A DNA stretch of 64,000 nt from Haemaphysalis longicornis (lineage: Eukaryota > Arthropoda > Arachnida > Ixodida > Ixodidae), in assembly GCA_013339765.2 (NCBI GenBank), contig CM023449.1:108788417-108852416 (forward strand), given 5' to 3'. A program made the translations under genes and the position numbers. Positions 45,766 to 57,338 of this stretch are shown here, in pieces. Numbering within the stretch: position 1 is the first letter of the stretch; every line of letters begins with the position of its first letter. The notes under the pieces were generated by a model. That model worked only from the letters and a program-made list of their open reading frames with translations. It did not search any database and was not told the DNA's origin.

Positions 45766-46904
45766 ATTGTAGTCCACGGCAAAACGATTCCCTATTTTAA
45801 CTACAATTCGATTCCATTTGCTCAAAATATTTAGGCTTGTACTTAGCGTGTAATACTGACTCAGTTTGAATGGATTTGACAATGAATTGAGAGCGTATTT
45901 TTTTACTTATTCAGTCCATCTTCTCTGGCCATTCAGGGGTATTGCATGAGTCGGTTTGTGTGCAGAAGTTTGAGCTGCGACTTATTAAAAATCACTATTA
46001 TGAATTATAATGCACTAATCCCGTGTCCGTTTGTGTAAGTTTAAATAAGAGATAAGGTAACAGAAATAACAGAATCGAATACCTCCGCCTTTTAGGATGG
46101 AGCACAATTTCATGGCTTCAATTTCAGTACATTACTGGTACGCCTTGCATATATATTTGTATTGGTATTCTCACTTCAGATGCAATGTACTCATACCTAT
46201 GTCATTTGAAATGCGAATATTTCCAGGAGATCCCAAATAGTAAAACATGAATTGAAAAAAAAATGTTTTACCACACTTAACTGTACAATTGCGACGGAGT
46301 TGTAGTAATTCAAAAGTGTTTAAATGCGTTTAAAAATAGTCAATGAGGTACAAATAATGCAAACTTATACTTGTTATAAATCATTTGAAAATGCATTTCA
46401 AAACACCTTTTTTTTACTTTTGCTGTCAGGGTAAAACTTTAAAAATGACTTTAGAAATAAATATTTCGGAGTTTTTTGTGTTACTTATGCGAAAATGAGA
46501 AACAAGATGTTCAACGTTTTTTTAGTTACTCCTGGAGTGCTTTAGCACTACCTGCGACTTTCAGTAAGAAAAGTGGTAAAGGTCTGAAATCGACAAACGA
46601 ACAAACGTAGTTAGATAAAGCATTGGCATGTCATCAAAGCGAGGTCAAAACCTACTACATGATATGAACCTTGCATAAGGCGTGCTTGCTTTATTTTTAC
46701 CCCAGTGAAACGGAAGACATTTCCACCTGACCCCAGCTAACAGCGATCAAATAAACTTTACATTTGTACGGCTCCTGCAATTGAACGTAAAAAAACGACG
46801 TCAATCAGTGTGTTTCCATAAACGGTTCCATAAACGTTTCCATAAAATCCTTAATGTAGGCTCCAGTTTTTCTGCCATTTGCAGAACTTGATACACTCTA
46901 AGAA

Positions 46905-47400
46905 CTAAAGGAGTCCCACCAATTCCCAAAGGGAATAGAAACCCTTGTCCCATATACGATTCCCTTTTCCAGCATCAGGCAACTCCCTTTTTAGCAGAAT
47001 AGCCTTACCCTTCACAAGGGAGTCGCAGGCCTCTCGCGGAGAGGGGGTCGAGGTATTCTCACCGGAGTTGCGGGAACCGCGTCCGGCAATTCCCTCACCA
47101 CGGATCGAATAATTCCTCCAGTCAGGGAGTTATACAATTCTTTACCAGAATCTTGCTATACCTCTGCCACCCCTCAGAATTACCTTATTCCACCAAACAG
47201 CATTTTGCAATACTTCACCAGGAAGGGTTAGCGTACTCTTTTCAGAATCATTGTATTCTTTCAACCAGAGTCCCATAATGCCTCCTCAAGGAGGGCTAGC
47301 TTACTCTTTGTCAGAACTAATGTATTCCTTTGAAGCAGGATCTATGCACTACCTGCGAGTTGCCGAACTCTACTATTCAGAGGCAGCACGATGTTACCTT
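46905..47400. repeat. Left subterminal repeat region of the large TIR element
   Basis: Repeated CCCTT/AAGGG words, a short palindrome AATTCCCAAAGGGAAT near 46920, and two 68-bp-spaced copies of a GGGTTAGCGTACTC / GGGCTAGCTTACTC segment (47225 and 47293). Such arrays often bind the element's own transposase; that role is inferred. Confidence 0.5.
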
Positions 47401-47586
47401 TAAAAAGACTACACTTTAGCATCCACAACAGCATTAGTGTCAGCCCTCTTTACTTCATGCTTACAAACTGAAATACAGTAAAATTACTTCACATGTAAAC
47501 ATAGCAAGGCGTCTTTACAAAAAAAGCTGTCGTTTGTGCTTAGCCGAAAAAAAAAGACAAATCGTTTTCACACTGCATTTCATGCT

Positions 47587-47876
47587 TTATTTTGACATCC
47601 TCACACACGTCGCTCCACGTGTATTGCAGTTGCTGCTTTTATGACCGAAACCATTTGCTCTGTCGGTGGTAGGCCGAGCATCATCTAAAAAAGCAGACAG
47701 GTCCGCATACTGGATGTTGAAGGTCCAGTAGACCGCCAAAAGCAAAGCGAACCCGTCCACTATGTCCATAGCCGTCAGCTGGAGCTCTTCGAAGTGCACG
47801 GTCATGGCTCCAGATTTCTCCGCAGTTTGGCCCGAGAACAAGATCCTGGGGTAAAGGGAAGTCTCTCCTGGCTCCT
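47587..47876 (-). pseudogene. Candidate last exon of the large TIR element's gene
   Basis: Minus strand. A strong acceptor (TTTGTGTGCTTTTTATGCAG) ends at 47877. The exon opens in frame with EPGETSLYPRILF, then a hydrophobic AMDIVDGFALLLAVYWTFNI segment and a basic, Cys-containing C terminus ending CVRMSK. AATAAA overlaps the stop codon (47586-47591). The preceding frame-compatible exon is 53767-53813, separated by the LINE. From memory a similar C-terminal pattern (hydrophobic block then WTFNIQYA-type) occurs in uncharacterised proteins linked to animal DNA transposons; this needs a search. Confidence 0.45.
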
Positions 47877-48182
47877 GCATAAAAAGCACACAAATGCAAG
47901 TACCAGAAGAAACACAAGTAACAGTATTTTGCTCTTCCTTCCTCAGTGGACAAACCACTGTATAAAGCGATTCTCAGGAAAACGAATCGCTAGTTAGTAG
48001 TCTATACACTTAAAGCTAACAATTTAGTGACTACGCTAACGATTCATCAATGTAACATTCACAATTGTCTACTGATGAGGCAAAATGCTCCCTTTAGCAA
48101 ATTTGAATTGCTGTGATGATGATGATCGTTAGAGTTTTTTGGCGCAAGGCCAACTGGGGCAAAGAGCGCCAAACAAAAGTAT

Positions 48183-51100
48183 CTAAAATAAAATATAGGC
48201 TACTAAAGCCAAAATAACAATAAAATCAATTAACGGCAATGGTGATGGCTGGTGTATAGGGCCAGATATGATTATGCGTGATAGGAGATGAGGTTTAAAA
48301 AACTTGACGTCGGACAAATACTCAAACACACGTTTCACGGAAACAATGGCATCATCACCTAGGAAAAACGATGGATGTAGGGGAATATGTTGTCTGTAGA
48401 GTTCTCTGAAGTGTTTGTGTCGTGTTGTGTGAAGTGCCTTGCATGTGATTAGTATGTGCACTACGGATAGGGCCTCTCCGCACCTGCCGCACTGGGGTCT
48501 AGAAGATCCCGTCAGCAGATACGAGTGCGTCGCATGGGTGTGCCCTATCCGCAGCCTACCCAAGGCGACTTCCGTGTGTCTGTTGTGTGAGTCAGTTGTG
48601 TACCGTCCCAAGTGTGGCTTTATTACATGTAGTTTGTTGTCTGTCTGTTCGTCCCAGTGTGTTTGCCATGTTCTGCGCAGGTGTTGTCTTATGTGTGGCT
48701 TGAGGTCTGTGTAGGGTACCGTTGTAATGTCCACAGTGTTCCTGAGTGCAGCCGCACCGGCCCTCTCGTCTGCCAACTCGTTCCCAGAGATCCCTGCGTG
48801 TCCTGGGACCCAGCAGAGGACCACCTCATGCTTTTGTGCATACACTGACATGATAGTGCAGAATACAAGATTAACTATGTGGTTTCTGGGGGGCTTGTGC
48901 GATGACAGTGCGCGAACAACACTCAAAGAATCTGTATATATGATGGAATTGGGAATGTGATTTTCAAGGATGTGTCGTACAATCAGTAAAATTCCATACG
49001 CTTCCGCTGAAAAAATTGATGTGTTGCACGCTCATGGTTCTGGCTGCATTGAAATTAGGACCATGAGCAGCGCACGACACCATACTGGAGGTTTTAGAAG
49101 CGTCACTATAAAATTCTGCACATGTGTATTTAAACTGCAAAGACAGAAAGTGCTGCAGTATTGCAGCTCGTGGTACACGATTTTTGTCAAGTCTCATAAA
49201 AGAGAGGTCACACGACACAGGGCGAACTTGCCAAGGCGGTAAACTGTTAGAAAAGGATGACCTGTACACATCTAAAAACGAAGCACTGAGATCCGAGGCT
49301 CGCTCTCTCACTCTCAGTGAAAAGGGCAGAGGAACGGATGGGCGATTTGCAAAGAGCAGAGATGTTGATGTATCGTTAAAGACAGGATAAAAAGGGTGAT
49401 TATTCAGTGATGAAATTTTAAAAGCATATAGCAAGTCCATGTACGTTCGTTGGTTCTCAAGGCTCCACTTATCACACTCGACATACAGACTCTCGACAGG
49501 GCTAGTGCGAAAAGCACCCGAGGCGAGACGGAGCCCCAAGTGTAGCACTGGGTCAAGCATTCGCAATGCTGTTTTAGTCGCCGACCCATATACCACACTG
49601 CCATAGTCTAAACGAGACCCAACCAAAGCAGTATAGAGCCGTAGTAGGAGTTCTTTGTCGGAACCATAAGATTGATGGGAGAGAACCTTAAGTATATTCA
49701 TTGTTTTCAGACATTTATGTTTAAGTTCCTTGATGTGTGGAATGAATGTGAGTTTCTGGTCAAACACAACACCTAAGAACTTGTGCTCCTTGTTCACAGG
49801 AAGTGACACGCCATTAAGAGTAATGTCTGGGTCCATATGGACCCCGCGCTTCCTGGAGAACACAACGCAGGAGCTTTTTACAGGATTTAATTTAAAACCA
49901 TTCTTGTCTGCCCAGCCGGCAAGTTTCTGTACACCAAGCTGGACTTGACGTTCGCAGATTGACATATTGCATGATTTATAAGATATCTGCACGTCATCTA
50001 CATACATGGAATAAGAGATTGTAGGTGGCAGTGCCTCACCAAGAGAGTTCATTTTTACTATGAAGAGAGTGCAGCTCAACACGCCACCCTGTGGCACGCC
50101 ATTTTCTTGCACGTAAACGTTTGAGAGTGCACAACCAACTCTTACTCGAAACGTTCTGTCTGACAAGTAACTAACAAGAGTGTTTAACATGTTACCCGAT
50201 ACACCGAATGACTTGAGGTCCCTAAGGATCCCATAACGCCAAGCGGTGTCGTATGCCTTTTCAAGGTCGAAGAAGACAGTTAAACAATACTGCTTATGCG
50301 CGAAGGCATCCTTGATGTACGAGTCAAGAGCTACCAGTTGATCGTTCGTCGATCGCCCCACCCTAAAGCCTGCCTGGCAGCTCTCCAGAAGACCGTTGTA
50401 CTCGAGGAAGTACACGAGCCTGCGATTTACCATCTTCTCGAAGAGCTTGCACAGGCAGCTCGTCAGGGCTATAGGACGATAGCTTGAGGGGGACGACGGG
50501 TCCTTTCCCTCCTTCAGGAAAGCTACAACTATAGCCTCCTTCCAAGAGTTCGGAATGTGCCCCGAAAGCCAGATCTTGTTATAGAGGTGTAAGAGTGTTA
50601 GAAGTGTGTCTGCGTGCAGGTGTTGTATCATTGTGTATGTGATGTTGTCTGGGCCTGGAGCTGAGGGTTTACACGTGCTTAGAGCAGCCCTCAGCTCATG
50701 TAGTGAAAACAGGGAGTTGTAAGAAGTCTGTGATTTCTTGCTGTCGCGTAGGGACTTCTTTTCACAACAGGCTTTATGTTTCAGGAAAGTGTTTGTGTAG
50801 TGTGCTGAACTGGACACGTGTTGGAAGTGTTGTGCGAGTGTGTCAGCCTGGTCTTCGAGTGTGTCCCCTGTAGTGCTGACCAGAGGCAGGCTGTGTGTTT
50901 GTTGTCCCTTGAGTTTACGTATTCGTGTCCATACTTTCCTTGTGTCTGTGTAAGAGTTTATTGATGTTATGAATGTACGCCAACTCTCTCGTTTTGCCCC
51001 ACGGCGCACACGTTTTCCTAACGCCTTGGCCCGTTTGAACAAGAGGAGGTTTCCCGACGTGGGGTACCGACGGAGGATACCCCACGCCTTGTTCTGGGCC

Positions 51101-52003
51101 TCTCGCGCCCGCCTACAGTCCTCATTCCACCACGGCCTCCGCTGGTTGCGCGGGGCACCAGAGGCGTGGGGAATGGACCTTTCGGCGGCGTCGAGGATGT
51201 GCGCCGTGAGGAGTTGTGCGGCTTCATCTACGTGTAGGTGTCCTATGGATGTGTGGTGTAGTTTGGATGTCTCTGTAAATGTATTCCAGTTAGCTCGTGC
51301 TTCATTGAACCTATTATGGGAAGATGGACTGCATGGGCCTTTACCTATGTATGTAAGTGAGGTGGGGAAGTGGTCACTACCATATGGGTCAGTTCCCACA
51401 CCCCACTCGAGAAGAGGAAAGAGAACTGCGGAGCCAATAGCCAAGTCAAGACATGAGTATGTGTTGTGTCCTATGTTATGGATATGTAGGCTGTTTACTG
51501 TTGAAAAGGCATGCTCCAGAGGATGTAAGAAACCTCTCTATCAGGCGACCCCGGGCATCCGTACGAGAAGAGCCCCAAAGAGAATTGTGAGCATTAAGGT
51601 CGCCTGTTAGAATGTACGGTTCGGGCAGCTGGTCAACCAGCGCCTCGATGTCAGAGCTCGAAACTGTAACATCAGGAGGAATGTATATGGAGCATACCGT
51701 TATCAACCTATTAAATATTATTAAGCGTATTGCTACAGCCTCAAGGATAGTGTTCAAGGTGACAGGGTGGCATGCTAAGGATTTCCGGACGATTATGGCC
51801 ACACCGCCAGAAGAGTGTGTGCAGCCATCCCTGTCTTTCCTGTATACCAGGTAACTATTCAAGAAATTTGTGTGTTTAGAATTCAAATGTGTTTCCTGAA
51901 CACACATTACACTTGGCTGATTGGTATGCAGAATCTCGTACACGTCGTCAAGATTATTCATAAGGCCTCTGCAGTTCCATTGAACAATATTTTCTCTTCC
52001 CAT
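48183..52003 (-). pseudogene. LINE ORF2: endonuclease, reverse transcriptase, RNase H
   Basis: Starts MGRENIVQWNCRGL at 52003, 34 bases after the ORF1 stop. The endonuclease has QETHL and GDLNAHNSLWG, then a 2-base loss near 51480 shifts the frame. The RT frame 51444-48964 has SDHFP (endonuclease end), FFDLEKAYD, GVPQGG and the catalytic YVDD, all intact, and the first RNase H Asp (FYSDASKT). A second shift at a six-A run (49010-49015) moves to 48926-48183, with YTDSLSVV, WVPGHAGISGNELADE and a CGRCGEALSVVHILITC finger. Joined, the domains look complete; only two indels separate this copy from a continuous ORF2. Confidence 0.92.
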
Positions 52004-52036
52004 TATTTAGTGTGAGAGCTACTGGAGTGTGTATGT

Positions 52037-53546
52037 TTATGTGTCGTCTTTCGGGGCTGTGACTCTTGGATTGGGCTTTTTGGGCGGCCTATCTGTAGGC
52101 TTGGACGACGGAGGCCGCTCCTTGCGCTGCGTTGCAGGCAAGAACGGCACGACGTCCATCTCGTCGTCCGATGTCCTGGGTGTGCCCGTCGAACCGGGCC
52201 CCCCGGACTTGGCCCCCCTTCGGGGGCCCTTCGTTTGACCCGCCACCGCCGCTGGTGTCGGGGGCACCAGAAGTGGCACGGGCGGTGCGGTGGTGGTGGG
52301 AGCCGGTCCGGGGCCCGTGGTGTCCATGGCACCCTCCAACGCACTGGACGATGGGGAGGCACGGACGGGAGCGGCACCGGTCCCGACGGAAGAGGTTGCC
52401 ACCACAACCGCTGCTGGCTCAGCGAGCGGCGTGGAGGCGGGCTGGGCTGCCAGAGGCAACCCAGGGGGGGGCGGGGGCGGGACCAAGTCCGACTCGCGGT
52501 ACTGGGTCCCCGCCGAAACCAGACGCCGCTCCGCCCCCGGCGAGCTGCGTCGGCATACCTCCCCGGGGGGAAAGAGGCGAACCTCTTTCCGCGCCTCTGG
52601 GAAGGTAAGATTCTCAGTCACTTTTACCTTGATGATCTCCTTCTCCTGTTTGAATTTCTCACATGTTCTAGAGTAGGCCCCGTGGGGTCCCTTGCAGTTA
52701 GCACAGATGAGGGTTTGTGATGGGCAGTTGTCAGATGCGTGATCATGTTGTGCACACTTGGCGCATGTTAGTCGACCACGACAAGCATTAGTGCCATGTC
52801 CAAACCGCTGACACTTGTAGCAGCGGCGTGGGTTCGGCACGTAGGGTCGGACCGGACATCTCAGGAAACCTGCGCTGACCGATTCGGGAAGTGTTGAGCG
52901 GTCAAATGTCAAGATTATGTGTTTAGTAGGTATTATTTGGTCATTTCGGCGTATCGTGATTCGCCGCACAGCTGTTACCGCCCTGATCGCTAAGCCCTTC
53001 CAGCAGATCTGCTTCAGTCTCATTTATTAGATCTCTATCAGAGATCACGCCCTGGCAGCTATTAAGACTGCGATGGGGCGTGATCTTGATGTCGACATCG
53101 ACCATGCGCGTTTGCTTCAAGAGGTTACAAGATTGTTGCTTGTTTTGAACTTCAATTAGGACTTCTCCCGTTGTGAGCTTTTTAGCTTTGTACGATTTGC
53201 CTACAAGGCTTTCAAGGAACTTGGAGATGATAAAGACAGACTGGGAAGTGATGGGGTTTGATTTATCCAGGGATTCCATTACCAGGAAGCGCGAGAAATT
53301 ATCGGGCTTTGGAATGGAGATCGAAGACAAAGGAGGAAAAGATACTTCGGTGCGGCCCCTTTTCAGGGACCGATCACGTTTGGGGGGGGGGTTTTGAAAA
53401 TGCCATACAGTATGTATAGAAGCAGGGGACGGGGGTACTTTCTTCCACAACCTTACCCTGATAGCTGAGGAGGTCCCGGAGCTCCCTGCCTGGTGAACAG
53501 ACAGGGAACCCATCCGCCGGAGCTTGACCTGGGCTCCGACGGCCAC
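52037..53546 (-). pseudogene. LINE ORF1, nucleic-acid-binding Gag-like protein, frameshifted
   Basis: The N-terminal half is open 53546 down to about 53000 and includes an RRM-like region (SVFIISKFLESLVGKSYKAK). A single-base change around 53000 shifts the frame, and the rest is open 53023-52037. Three knuckles follow: CYKCQRFGHGTNAC, CAKCAQHDHASDNC and CANCKGPHGAYSRTC. After them comes a long Pro/Ala-rich, very GC-rich linker and a basic C terminus. The layout matches ORF1 of Jockey/I-type LINEs, where it coats element RNA. A G homopolymer (about 53383-53392) sits near the N terminus. Confidence 0.88.
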
Positions 53547-53766
53547 CGTTAGAGGTTTCTACCCTTCACCTTAAAAACACATTGCCACGGTTGGATCCAG
53601 CGTATGTTTGGGGGCTCGGGGTCCGCGGTATCGCCAGTACCGTCACCAAGATTGCTCAAGGTGCCCCGTGCGGGGTTGAATTGCTGTGATAGTGATTGCT
53701 GAGCCTGATTCACAAGTACTACACTGGATTTCACTTACTCAACATACAGAAGAAAAATATGCATAC

Positions 53767-53813
53767 CAGCTTTGAGAGCAAGGCCTCTGGCTTTTCTTTC
53801 ACCAGCAGTGCAA
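53767..53813 (-). pseudogene. Candidate short exon of the large TIR element's gene
   Basis: Minus strand: acceptor CTTTTCAG ending at 53814, donor GTATGC starting at 53766. The 47 bases read ALLVKEKPEALLSKL after a split first codon and end in phase 0, which is the phase of the exon at 47876. The intervening intron holds the LINE. Confidence 0.4.
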
Positions 53814-54374
53814 CTGAAAAGCCATCTGAGAAGAACGAGAGCACGGATTAATTTAAAGCATCGGGGTCCTGATCCCCTATTCAAATTTTAAACCAACAAG
53901 GTCCTCCTCCTCTTTTTTTCCAACCAACCACTTTCAGAAAAAGCAGCCAGACCAACAAGAGAACCTGCATGGGATCAGTGAACAGTAACAAGGCCGAATC
54001 ATGGAGAGTAACAAGAGGCAAGCAGAAAATAAATGCCGCACAACCGCATTCCTAATCCCCATCAATCTTGAAGCTGCACATCGAATCTTACTCGTGACCA
54101 AATAAGTTTGTTAAAAAATACTGCAGTGTTTGGCAGTTTGAAAAAGCTACAGCATTAATGCACTGCAGTGGAAGCGACACATTTTTAATCAAGCTTAAAT
54201 TGGTTACGCAGTTATGTTATGTCTCTAATGACATTTATAATAAAACACAACTAAGGTCAGTCGATGCTAGAAAGCAAAAGTGCATGCAAATGACACCATG
54301 ATGGCTAAAAGACACATTTTTATTTGCCAGATGACTATGGCAAAGTGACCAAAGATGAAGTGTTTATTACTTAC

Positions 54375-54508
54375 AGCTGTCGGCCGCATCAGGCATCTTT
54401 GCTCTCTTTCTGCTTCCGAACGCCAGGCGATCACAATATGTTGTTGAACAGCACTATTGTAGAATAGCCCTGGAAACATCCACGGGAAACACCTTTACGT
54501 CGTAGCGC
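54375..54508 (-). pseudogene. Candidate internal exon of the large TIR element's gene
   Basis: Minus strand: acceptor TTTTTTTACTTATTACAG ends at 54509 and a perfect donor GTAAGT starts at 54374. In the phase compatible with the next exon it begins RYDVKVFPVDVSRAIL, then meets a TAG near 54456, and is open after it (DRLAFGSRKRAKMPDAADS). Either the stop is a lesion or a downstream acceptor is used (CTACAATAG). Confidence 0.35.
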
Positions 54509-55287
54509 CTGTAATAAGTAAAAAAAAGTTCACTATAATGCTAAATGCACGCTGCTTACTAAATACAGCACCTAGCAACAGTTTTACCACATGTCCTCGT
54601 GAAAATATTCAGCCTAAAGTTCTATAGCCTGTCAACACTCGCTATGAAACAAAACGTACTGCAGTATTCATTTTTCAATACTACGTTTTACGGTAGCCGT
54701 TACTTGGCTCTTTCTTGAGAAAACAGTACGGAATTTCACCGAAAATGGGCTTCACTCTTATTGCAGTCGCGCAAGGTAATAAGAAAAAAGTCCAATAGAC
54801 AAAGCAACACGCCAGCGGTACCGTGAAATTTTGTTGTGGCTACTGTAGCCACATAAACAATTAATCGCGATGAAATTTCCTGCCGACAACGTTTTATTAG
54901 CGTTAAGTATTGTTTTCTAACAACACGGGACCAGAGGCTACAAGGCAACGCACTACACAATGGGTTCGGAACGCACAAACGTTCACGTTCTTTTTTTTTT
55001 TTTTTGCAAGACATCTATGCCAACTTGGAGGTTGAATTAAAACCTTGTGACCTTTGACTGCGTTATATTTTAAGGGGTAACCAAATAAAGCGACGCTACC
55101 AACCTAACTGATTGGGTAATAAACTGGTTACGGTGTTGTTGTCGCCAGTCGCTCACTTCTGCCTCGTCAGACGCGCCAGATGGGAACGGAACCGACGGAT
55201 AAGCCCAGCGGCAGTGTAATTACCTTGTCGCTCGACAATATATTTACGTTGCTCAAGAAGATAATGAAACGAAAGCCTAATTTATAG

Positions 55288-56262
55288 CTAGCGCTGGACA
55301 CATGTAAGATTAGTACACGCGATTCGCATGCGACTGATCGTTACGATTGATCGTTAGGGCCTGTTTTGGGTCGTTCGCTGGTCCGAGGAGGCTCACGACG
55401 TGCGACTGGGCAAGCCAGATGCAGTCGTGCCATCATTGCGATCGAGAGTCCGCTGAGCCCCAACCAGCCCGCAACAGGCTTGCGTTGCTCGGGTCGGCTC
55501 GGGTGTTCGGAACCTTAGGCTTAGCATTCTGGCGGACATTTGATCGCCGCTATCTGTGCAACTGCGGATGACAATCCGTAACACAACTTTTCACCACACT
55601 ATCATCCTTTTTCTCGCATGTGAAACTTTATTTGGGCTATAACGGCCGTTTGAGCGATCGGTGACCAAGACATCTGCGTAGCCTGTTTGGATGCTTCCGC
55701 GCAAGGTATCGCCATCTCTCGACCGCTCGGCGCACCGCGCGCCGCGGCATACACGGCCGGTCAGCGCAGGCTTGCATAGCGGCAGATAATCTGATCGCCG
55801 CTTTTAAAATAAGCCCTGACAACAATCCCTAGCACAATTTTTCACCACATTAACACCTACTTTTTCGCATGTGGAACTTCTTCTTAGCGAACAGATTGAT
55901 TCGGGAGAGCAGCGACGAGCGGTTGCTACCGTGGTCTGCGCCGGTTCGAGCTGCTGAGTGTGTCGAGCTGGCAGGCGCGGCCGGCGTGAGCGCGGACTGT
56001 TCCCGAAGGCAGAAAACGCTTCAAGATTGCTTGCTTTATCAATTTCTTGCGAAAAAACGCGCGGAATCTGCAAATTCAGCTCAGCGATCGTCGTAGTTGA
56101 CCATGAAGCAAAAACAGTGGGCGGAGCGACGCCGACGACACATCGCATGCGCGCATCGGGCCATGTGTCTCAAATTCACGCGTACGGCTACTCGTGGCGA
56201 CAGTCGTAACGATCAGTCGCATGCGAATCGCGTGTACCAATCGTACATGTGTCCAGTGCCTA
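55288..56262. mobile_element. Nested 0.97-kb TIR element with 3-bp target CTA
   Basis: Body 55291-56259. The first 55 bases (GCGCTGGACACATGTAAG...) are inverted at 56205-56259 with three mismatches, including the motif CGCGATTCGCATGCGACTGA. CTA flanks both ends (55288-55290, 56260-56262). A 3-bp target fits PIF/Harbinger, but the target is not the canonical TWA on both strands, so the class is tentative. The interior contains a diverged direct duplication (about 55528-55625 and 55780-55880, 252 bases apart). GC-rich, no transposase. Confidence 0.75.
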
Positions 56263-56576
56263 AAGAAGCCAGCTTAATAAATCCGCAACTCTTATACTGC
56301 ACACGAGTCTTGTTTCAACGCATGCTGAACGTCGTGAACCCGCGATGGAAGCACGGCCGCTTGTTCGAAAAACACAAAGCCGGAAAAAGGATAGCTAGAA
56401 CTGGTGTCACACAAATGAAAGCACATGTATGTGACCACTTAATTCTTCGCAAGAACCAACAAGGCTAAGCAGCACTCACGAGCGCCAGTTGTTATAAATA
56501 AAGCTGAAGTTTTGGCGGGAACGAGCGCGAGCTCGATCCCGTACTGCGCAAGAAAAACTGAAATGGTGACTTACGT

Positions 56577-56880
56577 TTTCAAGCGGCGGCCGCAGCAGCC
56601 AAACGATGTTATTCCACCAGTCAGGTATACTTCAAACACAGCCACCGACACCAAAACGCACCTCACAGACACGTACAGGAGTACTACGGCGGTTTCAATG
56701 CCACAAAAGAGACGGAGACATCGGAGAGACGCGTCCGTACGCCAGCCCCGCCGCGATGAAAGACCGCGCAAAGGTACAACGCTCAAGTAGTCCGACGGAC
56801 ACCGTTGCGTTAGAACACACAAATGACCCATTCCTAGAGGACGTGTAACACTACCTCGCACGCTCTTTTGAATACGCTGC
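56577..56880 (-). pseudogene. Candidate upstream exon of the large TIR element's gene
   Basis: A minus-strand frame running from 56882 reaches a consensus donor GTAAGT at 56576 directly after a CGRRLKT-type basic end. It is Val/Arg-rich and includes VLLYVSVRCVLVSVAVFEVY. The donor is the strongest evidence. The start and the reading frame are uncertain, and no motif is recognised. Confidence 0.25.
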
Positions 56881-57338
56881 ACTTTATTTTAAGTACGCTT
56901 TGTTTCATGGCCCGGCGCTGTGGCTGTTTAGGTAACTACTTTTTCATACAATTTCAAAGAGTTCGCGTCCGCCATAGAGGTGTCTGCCTTTTTGCACACC
57001 TGAAAGCGTGCAGCTGAAGTTGATAGAGTCGATATACTGTTCTATTCTCTCTCGCGGAGGATATACGAACTCCATCGATGCGAGACAGAGTCGGTACGCT
57101 GTTCTATTCTCTCCCGCGAAAGGGGTACAACCGCCGCTTAGCTCCATCAAGAGCGGGGAGAGTTCGCCAGCAGTTTTATTCTGGTTTCCTAGTAGAGTGA
57201 ACACGCCATCTAACGCCACGCGTGGTGCGGGCGGTGTCAAACGACCCTGGCAGGAATAGGAACGCTGTTTGATTCTTCAACTACTCCCCACATTTCTTAG
57301 AGTGTATCTGCCCATATTTAACAAACCACAATGCTTCG

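Larger units (their letters stand above)
41050..46800 (+). repeat. Segmental duplication unit 2, first block (paralogue 18450-22490)
   Basis: Same order and orientation as unit 1. The extra length is explained by the THAP element (42900-44623) and the composite insert (about 45013-45765). Unit 2 lacks the pogo-like element and the gypsy element of unit 1. Confidence 0.8.
48103..53690 (-). mobile_element. Full-length RNase H-bearing LINE (I/Jockey-group) with 15-bp TSD
   Basis: Body 48118-53675 (5,558 bp), minus strand. A perfect TSD TTGAATTGCTGTGAT lies at 48103-48117 and 53676-53690. ORF1 encodes a Gag-like protein with three zinc knuckles. ORF2 carries an AP-type endonuclease, RT and RNase H plus a C-terminal zinc-finger-like segment. 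The element ends in a short ATC-type tail. Presence of RNase H after RT favours the I/LOA/R1 side of the LINE tree; the exact clade needs a phylogeny. It lies in an apparent intron of the large TIR element's gene. Small indels break both ORFs. Confidence 0.93.
46892..57306 (-). mobile_element. Large TIR-bounded element (10.4 kb) with nested insertions
   Basis: TACACTCTAAGAA at 46892-46904 is exactly inverted at 57294-57306, and a GGAGT follows a few bases inside each end. TA at both edges may be the target duplication. Diverged direct repeats lie inside each end: about 68-bp period near 47225-47340 and 62-bp period near 57026-57150. Subtracting a LINE (48118-53675) and a nested TIR element (55291-56259) leaves about 3.9 kb, a normal size for an autonomous DNA transposon. 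Splice-like exon fragments on the minus strand would be its gene. I see no catalytic motif, so the superfamily is open. Confidence 0.55.

Noticed and set aside
50969..51610. 213-codon plus-strand frame
   Set aside because: Antisense to the LINE endonuclease/RT junction; carries no motif of its own.
52132..52720. Three long plus-strand frames over the LINE ORF1 region
   Set aside because: They are antisense shadows of the GC-rich, Pro/Ala-rich ORF1 linker, where stop codons are rare.
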